54,623 bases of DNA. Source: Clostridium sp. C8-1-8 (GTDB lineage: Bacteria; Bacillota; Clostridia; Clostridiales; Clostridiaceae). Below are positions 26,636 to 35,612 of the stretch, piece by piece. The position numbers were made by a program, and so were the translations under genes. Within the stretch, counting starts at the first letter, position 1. Every line of letters starts with the position of its first letter. Under the pieces are notes generated by a model. The model made no database searches, had not been told where the DNA came from, and saw only the letters and a list, made by a program, of their open reading frames with translations. The stretch spans positions 1 to 54,623 of the forward strand of contig NZ_JAABNO010000034.1 of NCBI RefSeq assembly GCF_009928445.1, written 5' to 3'.

Positions 26636-27085
26636 ATGAATAGAGTTATTCTTATAGGTAGACTTACAAAAGATCCTGAACTAAGATTTACTCCAGGAGC
26701 AGGAACTGCGGTTACTACTCTTACTCTTGCCGTTGACAAGTTTAATCGTCAATCAGGTCAAAGAGAAGCAGACTTCATATCAGTAGTGGTATGGGGAAAG
26801 CAAGCTGAATCTACAGCTAATTACATGAGTAAAGGTAGCCAAATGGCTATAAGCGGTAGAATTCAAACTAGAACTTATGACGCCAAAGATGGTTCAAAAA
26901 GATATGTCACTGAAGTAGTGGCTGATGAGGTTCAATTCCTTGGAAAAGGAGCTGGAAACTCACAAGCTGGAAATAACAGTTTTGGTGGCGGTTCTGAATA
27001 TGGAGCTCCGTCAAATGATCCATTTGGTGGTATGAGCTTTGATGAGGATATGACTCCTGTAGATGATGGAGATATCCCATTCTAA
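26636..27085 (+). CDS. ssb: Single-stranded DNA-binding protein
   Basis: 149 residues: OB fold (residues 1-105, MNRVILIGRLTKDPELR), a Gly/Asn/Ser-rich linker, and the acidic tip PVDDGDIPF that recruits partner proteins. Lies between rpsF and rpsR as in most Firmicutes. Confidence 0.98.
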   Translation: MNRVILIGRLTKDPELRFTPGAGTAVTTLTLAVDKFNRQSGQREADFISVVVWGKQAESTANYMSKGSQMAISGRIQTRTYDAKDGSKRYVTEVVADEVQFLGKGAGNSQAGNNSFGGGSEYGAPSNDPFGGMSFDEDMTPVDDGDIPF

Positions 27086-27110
27086 TTCTAAAAGGTAAGG
27101 AGGGAAAAAA

Positions 27111-27374
27111 GTGAGCAGAGATAATAACAACGGTGGAATGAAGAGAAACGGCGGCAAAATGAGAAGATCTAAGAGAAAGGTTTGCGCATTTTGTGTTGAA
27201 AAAGCTACTTCTATCGATTACAAAGATATAAATAAGCTAAGAAAGTATGTTACTGAAAGAGGAAAGATACTTCCAAGAAGAATTTCAGGAACATGCGCTA
27301 AGCATCAAAGACAATTAACAGATGCTATAAAGAGATCAAGAAACATAGCATTATTACCATTCACTACAGAATAA
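27111..27374 (+). CDS. rpsR: 30S ribosomal protein S18
   Basis: 87 residues, GTG start with AAGGAGGG upstream. KVCAFCVEKATSIDYKD has the CxxC pair of some S18 forms (zinc-binding C+ type), and GKILPRRISGTCAKHQRQL is the conserved core. The N-terminus is Gly/Asn/Arg-rich. Confidence 0.98.
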   Translation: MSRDNNNGGMKRNGGKMRRSKRKVCAFCVEKATSIDYKDINKLRKYVTERGKILPRRISGTCAKHQRQLTDAIKRSRNIALLPFTTE

Positions 27375-27380
27375 GTAGTC

Positions 27381-27410
27381 AAATCCCACAATTTATATTG
27401 TGGGATTTTA
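27381..27410 (+). terminator. Terminator after rpsR
   Basis: AAATCCCACAAT/ATTGTGGGATTT, perfect 12-base-pair stem with a 4-base loop, then TAATTTT. Confidence 0.92.
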
Positions 27411-27714
27411 ATTTTGCTACAAAAGAGGTCTTAAAAGGAAAAAACTTTATTTAATGGAATTAAGATTACAAATAATCAAGTATATTAAAGAGACTTTCGT
27501 TTTGAAATGTTAAATATTAATTTATCTAGGTTATGAATTAATACTTAATATTTTAAGTAATGAGATATATAGGTAATAAATTGAATAACTTAAACAAATG
27601 TGTTAAAAATATATTACAATAAGATTAAAAAAACTTAAAAATGTAAACAAGTGTTCAAATATGTGATAATATTATATACATCTGTAAAATAATATAACAT
27701 GAGGTATATAATTG
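27411..27714 (+). other. AT-rich region before the glycosyltransferase gene
   Basis: No gene or hairpin is seen. A promoter is likely near 27650-27690 (a GATAATATTATA tract), but I cannot fix its -35. Confidence 0.4.
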
Positions 27715-29535
27715 ATGAATAGTAACAAATTTAATAATTTTGTATTATATGTTCTTAGGGTGTTGTTTTTTACAATACTAGTAGTATCATCTGTAGAACT
27801 TGCGATGTATATGACGAAGGACATGTTCTTATTCACCATAATAGCTATTTTTCTAATAATAGGTATTGGAATAACGCTTTACTATATGATTAAAAAACAG
27901 TGCAGCAGTAAAAATGTTTTGTTATTTTTATTAACTGTAGGTTTTTTATTGAGATTGGTATGGGTGCTTTCCATAGACAATAGACCTATTTCTGATTTTA
28001 ATAGAGCATATATAGTTGCTGGAGATTTCCTAAATGGAGATTTATCTGGATTTAGAGGTACAAGCTATATAGCTAGATTTCCACATCTAACAGGCTTAGT
28101 ATTATATTTTGCTTTTATAAGAAAATTCTTTTCATATCCACTAATAGTTTTAAAAATAATTAATGTTATTTTATCCTCTTCAAATATATTAATTGTATAT
28201 GGAACATGTAGGAAGATATTTAAGGATAATGTTAAGAAAGCTTATTATGGAGCTTTTATAACTGCTTTATACCCTCCGCTATTAATCTATACAGGGGTAT
28301 ACTGCACAGAAAACCTGGCTATACCTTTCTATTTATTGAGTGTGTATTTATTTATATCAGGACTTAGTAAAAGTAAGAAGTATATGGTTGCAGCGGGATT
28401 TATATTGATGATGGGACACCTATTTAGGGCTGTTGGACAAGTCATGCTTATAGCTTATCTTATGACTTTATTTATTTATAGTAAGGATAGTTTAGTAATA
28501 AAGGTGAAGAAAAGCATTTGCATACTATTGGCATTTATAATTCCTTTTGTAGGAATAAACAGTACACTAAAGGCTGTTGGGATAACCCAGTTTGATCTAT
28601 GGAAGGGCAGTGAAAGTGCGTGGACATCAGTTTTGAAGGGCACTAATCAGAATAGTTGGGGAAGATGGAATCATGAAGATGCGGTGATGTTTGATAAGTA
28701 TGAAAACGATAATGAAGCTTTAGCAAGAGCTTGCAAGGAAGAGATTAAAAAGAGGCTTACAAACACTCCTGTAAGTAGATTGGTAGTTTTCTATCTTAGA
28801 AAGTTTTCCTTCCAATGGAGAGAAGGGGATTTCAGTGCTTCTTATTGGGCTGTTAGAGGTACAGATCCAGATAAGATGGTAGTAAACGTAGAGGATAGAG
28901 GAGCTTTATCATTCCAATTATTCTATGTAATACTTCTTATATTAAGCTATCTAAGCTTATATAATAAGAAGGGTGTTTTAAAGAATCCTTTAGTAATGAT
29001 GTTTTATATAATTTTCTGTGGCTATTCAATGTTATACCTTATAACTGAATCACAGGATAGATATTCTTTTATAGCCTGCTGGCTTATGATATTTATGGCT
29101 TTAAATAACTCGGAAGAAACTATTAACATAAAAGATAGACGAGAGGATATATCTATAGGAGTAGCAAATGTAATTGTTCCTACAATTTGCTATTATTCGT
29201 TGACTGCCTTTAAAGTGAATTATGTTATTAGTATATTTATAGGCTATATAATAGCGGCAATAATAACTTTCATACTTTATAGAAAAGATATATTCAAGAA
29301 CAAGGTTAATTTTGGGGTTTTGATAAAGCTTTCTATAAGCTCTATTTTTTCTATAGTAGCAGGAATACTAGTTGTATATGTAGTTGTATACAATGGTATT
29401 GCAAGTAAAAAGGCTGCGCCTATACCGATCATTATATTAGCGGCATTAATAAACTATCTAGTGCAGCAATTCTGGATGAAAAGGAGAGAAGAAAAGCATG
29501 AAAAGCAGGTTGATAAACCTAAAGAATTGGTTTAG
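27715..29535 (+). CDS. Membrane glycosyltransferase (PMT/ArnT-like, GT39-type)
   Basis: 606 residues with about 12 or more hydrophobic segments. Early acidic loop LSIDNRPISDFNRAYIVAG (about 85-105) resembles the D/E-containing first extracytoplasmic loop of lipid-linked-sugar glycosyltransferases. The C-terminus is basic. I chose the ATG at 27715 (GAGGT upstream); a TTG just before it is possible. It overlaps the LtaS-like gene by 38 bases, suggesting a shared role in decorating cell-wall polymer. Substrate unknown. Confidence 0.75.
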   Translation: MNSNKFNNFVLYVLRVLFFTILVVSSVELAMYMTKDMFLFTIIAIFLIIGIGITLYYMIKKQCSSKNVLLFLLTVGFLLRLVWVLSIDNRPISDFNRAYIVAGDFLNGDLSGFRGTSYIARFPHLTGLVLYFAFIRKFFSYPLIVLKIINVILSSSNILIVYGTCRKIFKDNVKKAYYGAFITALYPPLLIYTGVYCTENLAIPFYLLSVYLFISGLSKSKKYMVAAGFILMMGHLFRAVGQVMLIAYLMTLFIYSKDSLVIKVKKSICILLAFIIPFVGINSTLKAVGITQFDLWKGSESAWTSVLKGTNQNSWGRWNHEDAVMFDKYENDNEALARACKEEIKKRLTNTPVSRLVVFYLRKFSFQWREGDFSASYWAVRGTDPDKMVVNVEDRGALSFQLFYVILLILSYLSLYNKKGVLKNPLVMMFYIIFCGYSMLYLITESQDRYSFIACWLMIFMALNNSEETINIKDRREDISIGVANVIVPTICYYSLTAFKVNYVISIFIGYIIAAIITFILYRKDIFKNKVNFGVLIKLSISSIFSIVAGILVVYVVVYNGIASKKAAPIPIIILAALINYLVQQFWMKRREEKHEKQVDKPKELV

Positions 29536-31303
29536 AGAGTTAAATATAATATCAATAATTATAAAAACCATATTATTTACATCTTTATTTTATTCCCAGG
29601 ATGCATCTAGCATAGGTGGCTTTAATCGTGACTACATAATACTTATTTACAAGATATGCATCATAACCTTACTGATTTCTATATCATACGTTATGAAAGA
29701 AAGAAAAGCAGTTGTTTACTGCTTTTCTTTAAATATAATATATACATTAATTATGATATTGGACTTATGGTATTATAGGGGAAACTTCTCTTTTTGGGGA
29801 ATAAGGTTTATATTTTATAAGGATCTATTTAACCCATATGGCAGTGCCTTAATAAACTTTAAACCTATAGACTTAATATTCATTGTTGATATTGTTATAT
29901 TTATAGTAATGTTCCTATTGAGAGGAAGTTCTTCAAATATACAAAGCAGAAAGAAAGTTTTTTTGGGAATGTTACTAGTGAGTCTTTTATCAATCATTAC
30001 TATAGAGTATTTGGTTGATGTAAAAGATATAACCAATGGGGATATAAAGCTTTTTAAGAGGCAATGGTCCTATAAGATTAATATGATGAGTTTAGGGCCT
30101 GTAGGCTACCATGTTTTTGAAGCTTATGACACTATTAATAAGTTAGAAAGAAAAAAAGATGATAAAGAAATTAATCAAGTTAAGCAATGGATAAAGGATA
30201 ATAAGGAGAGTCTACCAGACAATGATTATAAGGGAATATTTAAGGGCAAAAATATTATTTTCCTTCAGATCGAGTCTATGGAAAACTTTGTTGTTAACAA
30301 AAAAGCTGGTGGACAGGAGATTACTCCTAATTTAAATAAGATGCTTAATAATAGTTTGTATTTTGATAATATTTTTGAGCAAAATAATGGAGGCAATAGT
30401 ATAGATTGCGATATGCTTGTAAATACATCTGTATTCACCTTAGGAGATAGAATTACCTTTTTAGATGAAGGACAAGTAAACTACTACTCTTTACCAAGGC
30501 TTTTAAAGAAAAACGGATATTATACAGTTTCTGCGAAGGTGGATCAAGGTGGAGATTGGAACTGGGGAGAGACACACAAGCTTTTAGGTTTTGATCAGAA
30601 ATGGGATTATACAAAATTCAAACATGATGAGTATGTTGGATTTGGATTGTCGGATAAAACCTTTTTAACTCAGCTTTCTGATAAGATAAAGTCATTACCT
30701 AAACCATTCTATCTCATGGCTGCTACAGAGTCTAGTCATGGACCTTTTAATATTGATAAGGATCATAGATATTTGAGTTTGCCTGAAAACATAGATAAAA
30801 ACTTTTTGGGTGGATATTTTCAGAGCCTTAATTATTCAGATAAACAAATAGGTATGTTTGTAGATAAGTTACAAAACGAAGGGCTACTAGACAACACTGT
30901 ACTTGTTATTTATGGAGATCATTGTGGTGTTCATAAGTACTATAATGATAAGATAAAGGACTTAAATTACGATGGTAACTGGTGGCAGGGATATGATAGA
31001 AGAATTCCTCTTATAATCTATTCCAAAGGCATGTCAGGAAATGTAATACATTCTTATGGGGGACAGGTTGATTTTATGCCAACAATATCATACCTTATAG
31101 GAAATGAAGATAAATCCTATATGGATTATGCAATGGGCAGAGTACTGGTTAACACTAATAGAAATTCAACTATTGTTAAGACTGGTGATATAAAAGGAAC
31201 GCCATCAAATGATGCAGAAAAGAAGCATGTAGAAGATAGCTACTCCATAGGTAGAAAATATATATTGAATGAATATTATAAGAGTCAGAGTAAAGTTAAG
31301 TAG
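29498..31303 (+). CDS. LtaS-like phosphoglycerol transferase (sulfatase fold)
   Basis: 601 residues: about five N-terminal membrane helices (residues 15-165), then an extracellular sulfatase-fold domain. The metal-binding glutamate is in FLQIESMENFVV (E259). The nucleophile region reads NGGNSIDCDML (S301), where Staphylococcus LtaS has threonine (T300). VIYGDHCGVHKYY and SYGGQVDFMPT supply further ligands. It likely polymerises or transfers glycerol phosphate for a lipoteichoic-acid-like polymer. Overlaps the upstream glycosyltransferase. Confidence 0.87.
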   Translation: MKSRLINLKNWFRELNIISIIIKTILFTSLFYSQDASSIGGFNRDYIILIYKICIITLLISISYVMKERKAVVYCFSLNIIYTLIMILDLWYYRGNFSFWGIRFIFYKDLFNPYGSALINFKPIDLIFIVDIVIFIVMFLLRGSSSNIQSRKKVFLGMLLVSLLSIITIEYLVDVKDITNGDIKLFKRQWSYKINMMSLGPVGYHVFEAYDTINKLERKKDDKEINQVKQWIKDNKESLPDNDYKGIFKGKNIIFLQIESMENFVVNKKAGGQEITPNLNKMLNNSLYFDNIFEQNNGGNSIDCDMLVNTSVFTLGDRITFLDEGQVNYYSLPRLLKKNGYYTVSAKVDQGGDWNWGETHKLLGFDQKWDYTKFKHDEYVGFGLSDKTFLTQLSDKIKSLPKPFYLMAATESSHGPFNIDKDHRYLSLPENIDKNFLGGYFQSLNYSDKQIGMFVDKLQNEGLLDNTVLVIYGDHCGVHKYYNDKIKDLNYDGNWWQGYDRRIPLIIYSKGMSGNVIHSYGGQVDFMPTISYLIGNEDKSYMDYAMGRVLVNTNRNSTIVKTGDIKGTPSNDAEKKHVEDSYSIGRKYILNEYYKSQSKVK

Positions 31304-31482
31304 GAGAATTTGAGAATATAAAATTTAGTATGAATTACTATTCCTTTTCAGTGGAATAGATATTGAAGTTCTACAGTCTTGAAAAATACTAGAAATAGTT
31401 TTAACTATTAAGTGTAGCTTTATTGATTTATATATTTTACTTTGAACTGGTATATGTAAATAGGGTTAACGTATGGAAACTA

Positions 31483-31538
31483 AATTTATACTTGTTTCAT
31501 AATCATGGCTTATGATGATTACTAGGCAAGTATAAATT
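31483..31538. repeat. Nested perfect inverted repeat
   Basis: AATTTATACTTG (31483-31494) pairs perfectly with CAAGTATAAATT (31527-31538). Inside it TAATCAT pairs with ATGATTA. There is no T run, so it is not a typical terminator. Confidence 0.6.
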
Positions 31539-31562
31539 AAAAGTTGATCTGGGAAACATATA

Positions 31563-31612
31563 GAAAGCATTTATAGAAAGGAATTAATATTCCTAATATG
31601 AATGCTTTTTCT
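31563..31612 (+). terminator. Terminator in the gap after the LtaS-like gene
   Basis: AAAGCATT ... AATGCTTT outer stem with inner GGAAT/ATTCC and a following TTTTTCTTT. It lies about 260 bases beyond the stop, so the 3' region is long, or it ends another transcript. Confidence 0.75.
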
Positions 31613-31826
31613 TTATATAATAAATACTTATGCAGTTAAAGAATTTATAAGATATAATAAAAGTAGGAAATGTAGTATTATTAATGAAGTAAATTAACGT
31701 ATTTAGTTGAAATATAAAAATAATTTAGAAAATAGCATATAAATAAAGTATTTTAGATATATTTGGTTGAAATACCATCGGAAAAAAACTAAAATATATA
31801 ATATATTAAAGGGATATGAGGTTGAT

Positions 31827-32147
31827 ATGATGAAAAAGGATAATTTCAATATTATGTCTGATATAAAAATTATAGAAGATCTAAAAGCTCAGCTCTTAGG
31901 AGTAATAGCTGAATTCTTTAGATTATTGACTAAAGGAAGCAATGTGGCACATGATGCTATATTGGAGTGTATTTCCGGGGCAATAATAATTTTGTATCTA
32001 CTAGCAGATAAATTAGGCTATTCTTTTATCGAAGTAGATGAGGATATGAAGAAAAAAATAAAAATTGGCATCGTAGAGGGGGATAATATAGAACGGGATG
32101 GTAAAAATTTAAGTAGGCTGCATAGTCATCTTAAAGAAAGAACCTAA
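31827..32147 (+). CDS. MazG-like family protein
   Basis: 106 residues from the ATG at 31827 (a second ATG follows at once; GAGGT is 5 or 8 bases upstream). The helical run DIKIIEDLKAQLLGVIAEFFRLLTKG (quoted in part) and SGAIIILYLLADKLGY fit the short clostridial MazG-like family (all-alpha NTP pyrophosphatase superfamily). The EExxE metal motif of active MazG is not clear, so activity is uncertain. It precedes DUF2232 and gdpP. Confidence 0.75.
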   Translation: MMKKDNFNIMSDIKIIEDLKAQLLGVIAEFFRLLTKGSNVAHDAILECISGAIIILYLLADKLGYSFIEVDEDMKKKIKIGIVEGDNIERDGKNLSRLHSHLKERT

Positions 32148-32162
32148 CATTTGGAGGAAAAG

Positions 32163-33158
32163 ATGAATAATAATAAACATACTGCAAGATCTACGGTAGA
32201 AGCTGGACTAATGTCTGTATTAGTATTTATATTGTTTCTAATTACAGCATACATTCCTGGTATAGGATCTCTAGGAAGCTTCATACTTCCAATACCTATA
32301 GCTTTACTGTATATAAGACATAACAGAGTTGTTGCTATATTGTGTATAGTAGTAAGTACTATATTGATAAGCATGTTTGTTGATCCTATGAGTGCTATAT
32401 CATCAGTAGCGGTTTATGGCCTATCAGGATTAGCATTAGGATTCTCTGTGTCTAGGGGATTTAAAGCTACCTTTACTATGGTAATAACAAGTATAACTAA
32501 CTTAATAGGATATCTTATAAGTTGGTATATAACCATATATGTTATTATGAATATAAATTTGACAAAGATGATTCAACAAATTATAGATCTTTTTAAGCAA
32601 AGTGCTGAGATGTCTAAGAGTATGGGAGTGAACTCTGCTAATAATCCATTATATGATCAGATTAAAAACTTAGATGTAAACTTCTTTCTGTTTATCATTC
32701 CTGGTACTGTTATAATGGTAGCTATAATTACGGCGATATTAAACTATATAGTAGCGCAGAAGCTTCTAAAGAACTTCAATATTAAACTTAGTCCAATAAG
32801 AGGCTTTAAAGAGTGGTATTTGGATAATAGAGTTGGAGCATTAATAATTGTTTTTGTTTGTATTGGAATAGTATTGCAATCTAAAAAAATATACATAGGC
32901 AATTATATCTATTCAAGTTCTATGTATATATTTAATTATGCCTTCGTTATAGTGGGGGCCGCTGTGACTTTTTACTATCTAACTGAGAAGTTTAATGTGA
33001 AAAAGGCGCTGGCTGGTGTTATATGTGGTTTCTTTGTTATTTCAGGATTTCAAGTCTTCCTCCTTTATGTTGGCTTAATAGACTTATTGATTGATATTAG
33101 AGGATTGGACCCAAATAGTCTTGGAAATGCCTTGAGGAGAAAGTTTTTTAATAAATAG
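32163..33158 (+). CDS. DUF2232 (YybS-like) membrane protein
   Basis: 331 residues from the ATG at 32163, with GGAGG 5 bases upstream. About eight membrane segments are seen, with the substrate-component-like start EAGLMSVLVFILFLITAYIP. YybS-family proteins precede gdpP and rplI in Bacillus and clostridia; the fold resembles S components of ECF transporters. The function is unknown. Confidence 0.88.
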   Translation: MNNNKHTARSTVEAGLMSVLVFILFLITAYIPGIGSLGSFILPIPIALLYIRHNRVVAILCIVVSTILISMFVDPMSAISSVAVYGLSGLALGFSVSRGFKATFTMVITSITNLIGYLISWYITIYVIMNINLTKMIQQIIDLFKQSAEMSKSMGVNSANNPLYDQIKNLDVNFFLFIIPGTVIMVAIITAILNYIVAQKLLKNFNIKLSPIRGFKEWYLDNRVGALIIVFVCIGIVLQSKKIYIGNYIYSSSMYIFNYAFVIVGAAVTFYYLTEKFNVKKALAGVICGFFVISGFQVFLLYVGLIDLLIDIRGLDPNSLGNALRRKFFNK

Positions 33159-33191
33159 CCTTGAGAGTAGCTTTAAGGGGGAGCCCATAGT

Positions 33192-35150
33192 ATGAAAAAT
33201 TCTAAGACAAAAAAATCGACTTATATGATTATAATAATTATTTGTATAATAATATCATTGATTATGTTATTTCAGGGATATAAAGATATTGCATATCTAA
33301 TATTATTGATACCTATAGCTATTATAGTTTACCTATATGATACTGAAAAAAATAGCAATGATGAAAATACAAAGCCTAAAAACATAGATATAACTTATTT
33401 AATTGAAGACTTTGTAAGGGAAACTATGCTGATTCAGATATATGCTCTAGCTATAATAAAAGAAGATGGAGAACTGATCTGGCATAATAAGATGTTTGAG
33501 GATACCTTTGAATCCATTAACTATAACGGTGAACTAATATCCTCAATAGTTAGAGGGTTAGAAGTAGAAGAGGTAATAAGGTCTTCAAGTAAGATATCTC
33601 ATAAATTAAAGTTAAATAAGAGGATTTATGAGGTTTATTCGAGAAATATAAAAATAAGAGATTTTGATGATATACATTTAGTTTATTTTAATGATATAAC
33701 TAACATAACAGAAGCTACAAAAGAAAGTATAATGCTTATAGAAGTTGATAATCTCAGCGAAGTGGTAAAAATGACAGAAGAAAACAATGGTCCATTCCTT
33801 ATCGCAGAAGTTGAGAAAACTATTAACTTATATGCACAAGCTTTGAATGCAATGATAAGAAAGTATGATAACAATAAATATGTGCTTTCTGTTCCTGATT
33901 ATGGTATAGACTCTCAAATCTCAACTAAATTTGATATACTAGATAAGGTTAGAGAAATAAACTTAGGCAATAAGATGGAAGTTACCCTAAGCATAGGAGT
34001 TGGAAGAGGTGGAAGTTCTCCGTCTCAAAACCATGGCTATGCAATTACTGCTAAAGAACTGGCTCTTGGAAGAGGCGGTGATCAGGCGGTAGTGAAAAAA
34101 GGAGAAAAGATATTCTTCTTTGGTGGTAACAAGAAAGAGCTTGAGAAAAGAACAAGAGTAAGAGCTAGAGTTGTTAGTCATGCACTTAAAGACTTGATAT
34201 ACGAGAGCAGTAAGGTATATATAATGGGGCATAAGAACCCGGATATGGATTGCTTTGGTGCAGCAGTAGGTATAGCAGCGGTTGTAAGGCAGCTAGGAAA
34301 GCAGTGCAATATAGTACTTAACAATGATACTAGAGCTATAGATGGCTTTTTAGATAAAATAAAATTGATTAAAGAGTATGAAGGTGTGTTCATAGATTCG
34401 GAAGAAGCTGCTGAAAATATAGATGATGATACTTTACTTATAATAGTTGATGTCCATAGTAATGGATATGTTTTAGATAAGAATGTATTTGAGAAAAGTA
34501 AAAAGATTGTTATAATTGATCATCATAGAAGAAGTCCTGACTTTATAGAGGGGGCGCTGCTAACCTATATAGAGGTATATGCTTCATCTACATCAGAACT
34601 TGTAACTGAAATGGTTCAGTATATGCTGGATAAACCAAAGCTATATCAGCTTGAATCTGAATCACTTCTTGCTGGAATAGCTATGGATACGAAAAACTTT
34701 GTGTTTAAAACAGGTGTAAGAACCTTTGAAGCTGCCTCGTTCTTGAGAAGGGTTGGGGCAGACACAGTAGATATAAAAAGATTCTTTAGTAATGATCTAG
34801 AAAGTCATATACAAAAAGCAGAAACTATAAGATCTGCTGAGGTGGTAAATAATATAGCTATTGCCGTATGTCCACCAAATGTAACACAAACTGTCATAGC
34901 TGCACAGGTTGCGGATGATCTACTAAATATTACAGGTATTCAAGCCTCCTTTGTTTTTGTTAAAATAGATAGAGACATTCACATAAGCGGAAGATCCTTA
35001 GGTGAAGTCAATGTCCAAATTATTTTAGAATCCCTTGGAGGCGGTGGTCATATGACTATGGCAGGAGCTAAACTAACAGATGTAGCTATAGAAGACGCTA
35101 AAAACCTATTACAGAAAGCTATATCAGAAAATTTAAGGGAAGGTGAATAG
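33192..35150 (+). CDS. gdpP: Cyclic-di-AMP phosphodiesterase GdpP (YybT)
   Basis: 652 residues: two membrane helices (12-32, 33-50), a degenerate PAS domain (about 65-155), a degenerate GGDEF domain (165-300, SIGVGRGGSSP), then DHH/DHHA1 phosphodiesterase. Catalytic motifs are MGHKNPDMDCFGAA near 345, IVDVHS near 418, IIDHHRRS near 440 and GGGGHMTMAGA near 620. It hydrolyses c-di-AMP to pApA. Upstream of rplI, as in Bacillus. Confidence 0.95.
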   Translation: MKNSKTKKSTYMIIIIICIIISLIMLFQGYKDIAYLILLIPIAIIVYLYDTEKNSNDENTKPKNIDITYLIEDFVRETMLIQIYALAIIKEDGELIWHNKMFEDTFESINYNGELISSIVRGLEVEEVIRSSSKISHKLKLNKRIYEVYSRNIKIRDFDDIHLVYFNDITNITEATKESIMLIEVDNLSEVVKMTEENNGPFLIAEVEKTINLYAQALNAMIRKYDNNKYVLSVPDYGIDSQISTKFDILDKVREINLGNKMEVTLSIGVGRGGSSPSQNHGYAITAKELALGRGGDQAVVKKGEKIFFFGGNKKELEKRTRVRARVVSHALKDLIYESSKVYIMGHKNPDMDCFGAAVGIAAVVRQLGKQCNIVLNNDTRAIDGFLDKIKLIKEYEGVFIDSEEAAENIDDDTLLIIVDVHSNGYVLDKNVFEKSKKIVIIDHHRRSPDFIEGALLTYIEVYASSTSELVTEMVQYMLDKPKLYQLESESLLAGIAMDTKNFVFKTGVRTFEAASFLRRVGADTVDIKRFFSNDLESHIQKAETIRSAEVVNNIAIAVCPPNVTQTVIAAQVADDLLNITGIQASFVFVKIDRDIHISGRSLGEVNVQIILESLGGGGHMTMAGAKLTDVAIEDAKNLLQKAISENLREGE

Positions 35151-35151
35151 A

Positions 35152-35598
35152 ATGAAAGTTATTTTATTACAAGATGTTAAGAAGTTAGGTAAGAAGGGTG
35201 ATGTTATAGAGGCATCAGATGGATATGCTAGAAATTATTTATTTCCTAGGAATCTAGCAGAACAAGCAAATGATTCAAATCTACATGTATTAAATGCTAA
35301 AAAAGAAACTGAGAGAAGAAAAAAACTAGCTGAGATAGAGGAAGCTCAAAAGTTAGCAGATGAGCTTAAAAATAAAGAAATAAAAATAGTAGCAAAAACA
35401 GGTGATAGTGGTAGATTATTTGGAGCTATAACTAGTAAAGACGTAGCTGAGCTTATAAAGAAACAATACAATGTGACAATCGATAAGAAAAAGATTGTAA
35501 TGGATACATTGAAGCTAGCAGGATCTTATGATATAGAAGTTAAGTTGTATCCAGAAGTTAGCACTAAGATGAAGGTTGTTATTGCTCCACAAGAATAA
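35152..35598 (+). CDS. rplI: 50S ribosomal protein L9
   Basis: 148 residues from the ATG at 35152 (MKVILLQDVKKLGKKGDV), which begins 1 base after the gdpP stop with AAGGTG upstream. The signature GYARNYLFPRNLA is present, and the long connecting helix runs about 40-75. Confidence 0.98.
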   Translation: MKVILLQDVKKLGKKGDVIEASDGYARNYLFPRNLAEQANDSNLHVLNAKKETERRKKLAEIEEAQKLADELKNKEIKIVAKTGDSGRLFGAITSKDVAELIKKQYNVTIDKKKIVMDTLKLAGSYDIEVKLYPEVSTKMKVVIAPQE

Positions 35599-35612
35599 GG
35601 AGGAGTCATAGT

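Larger units (their letters stand above)
31304..31826 (+). other. Intergenic region with two hairpins
   Basis: Contains the nested inverted repeat at 31483-31538 and the terminator at 31563-31612. Otherwise AT-rich with no gene seen. Confidence 0.5.
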
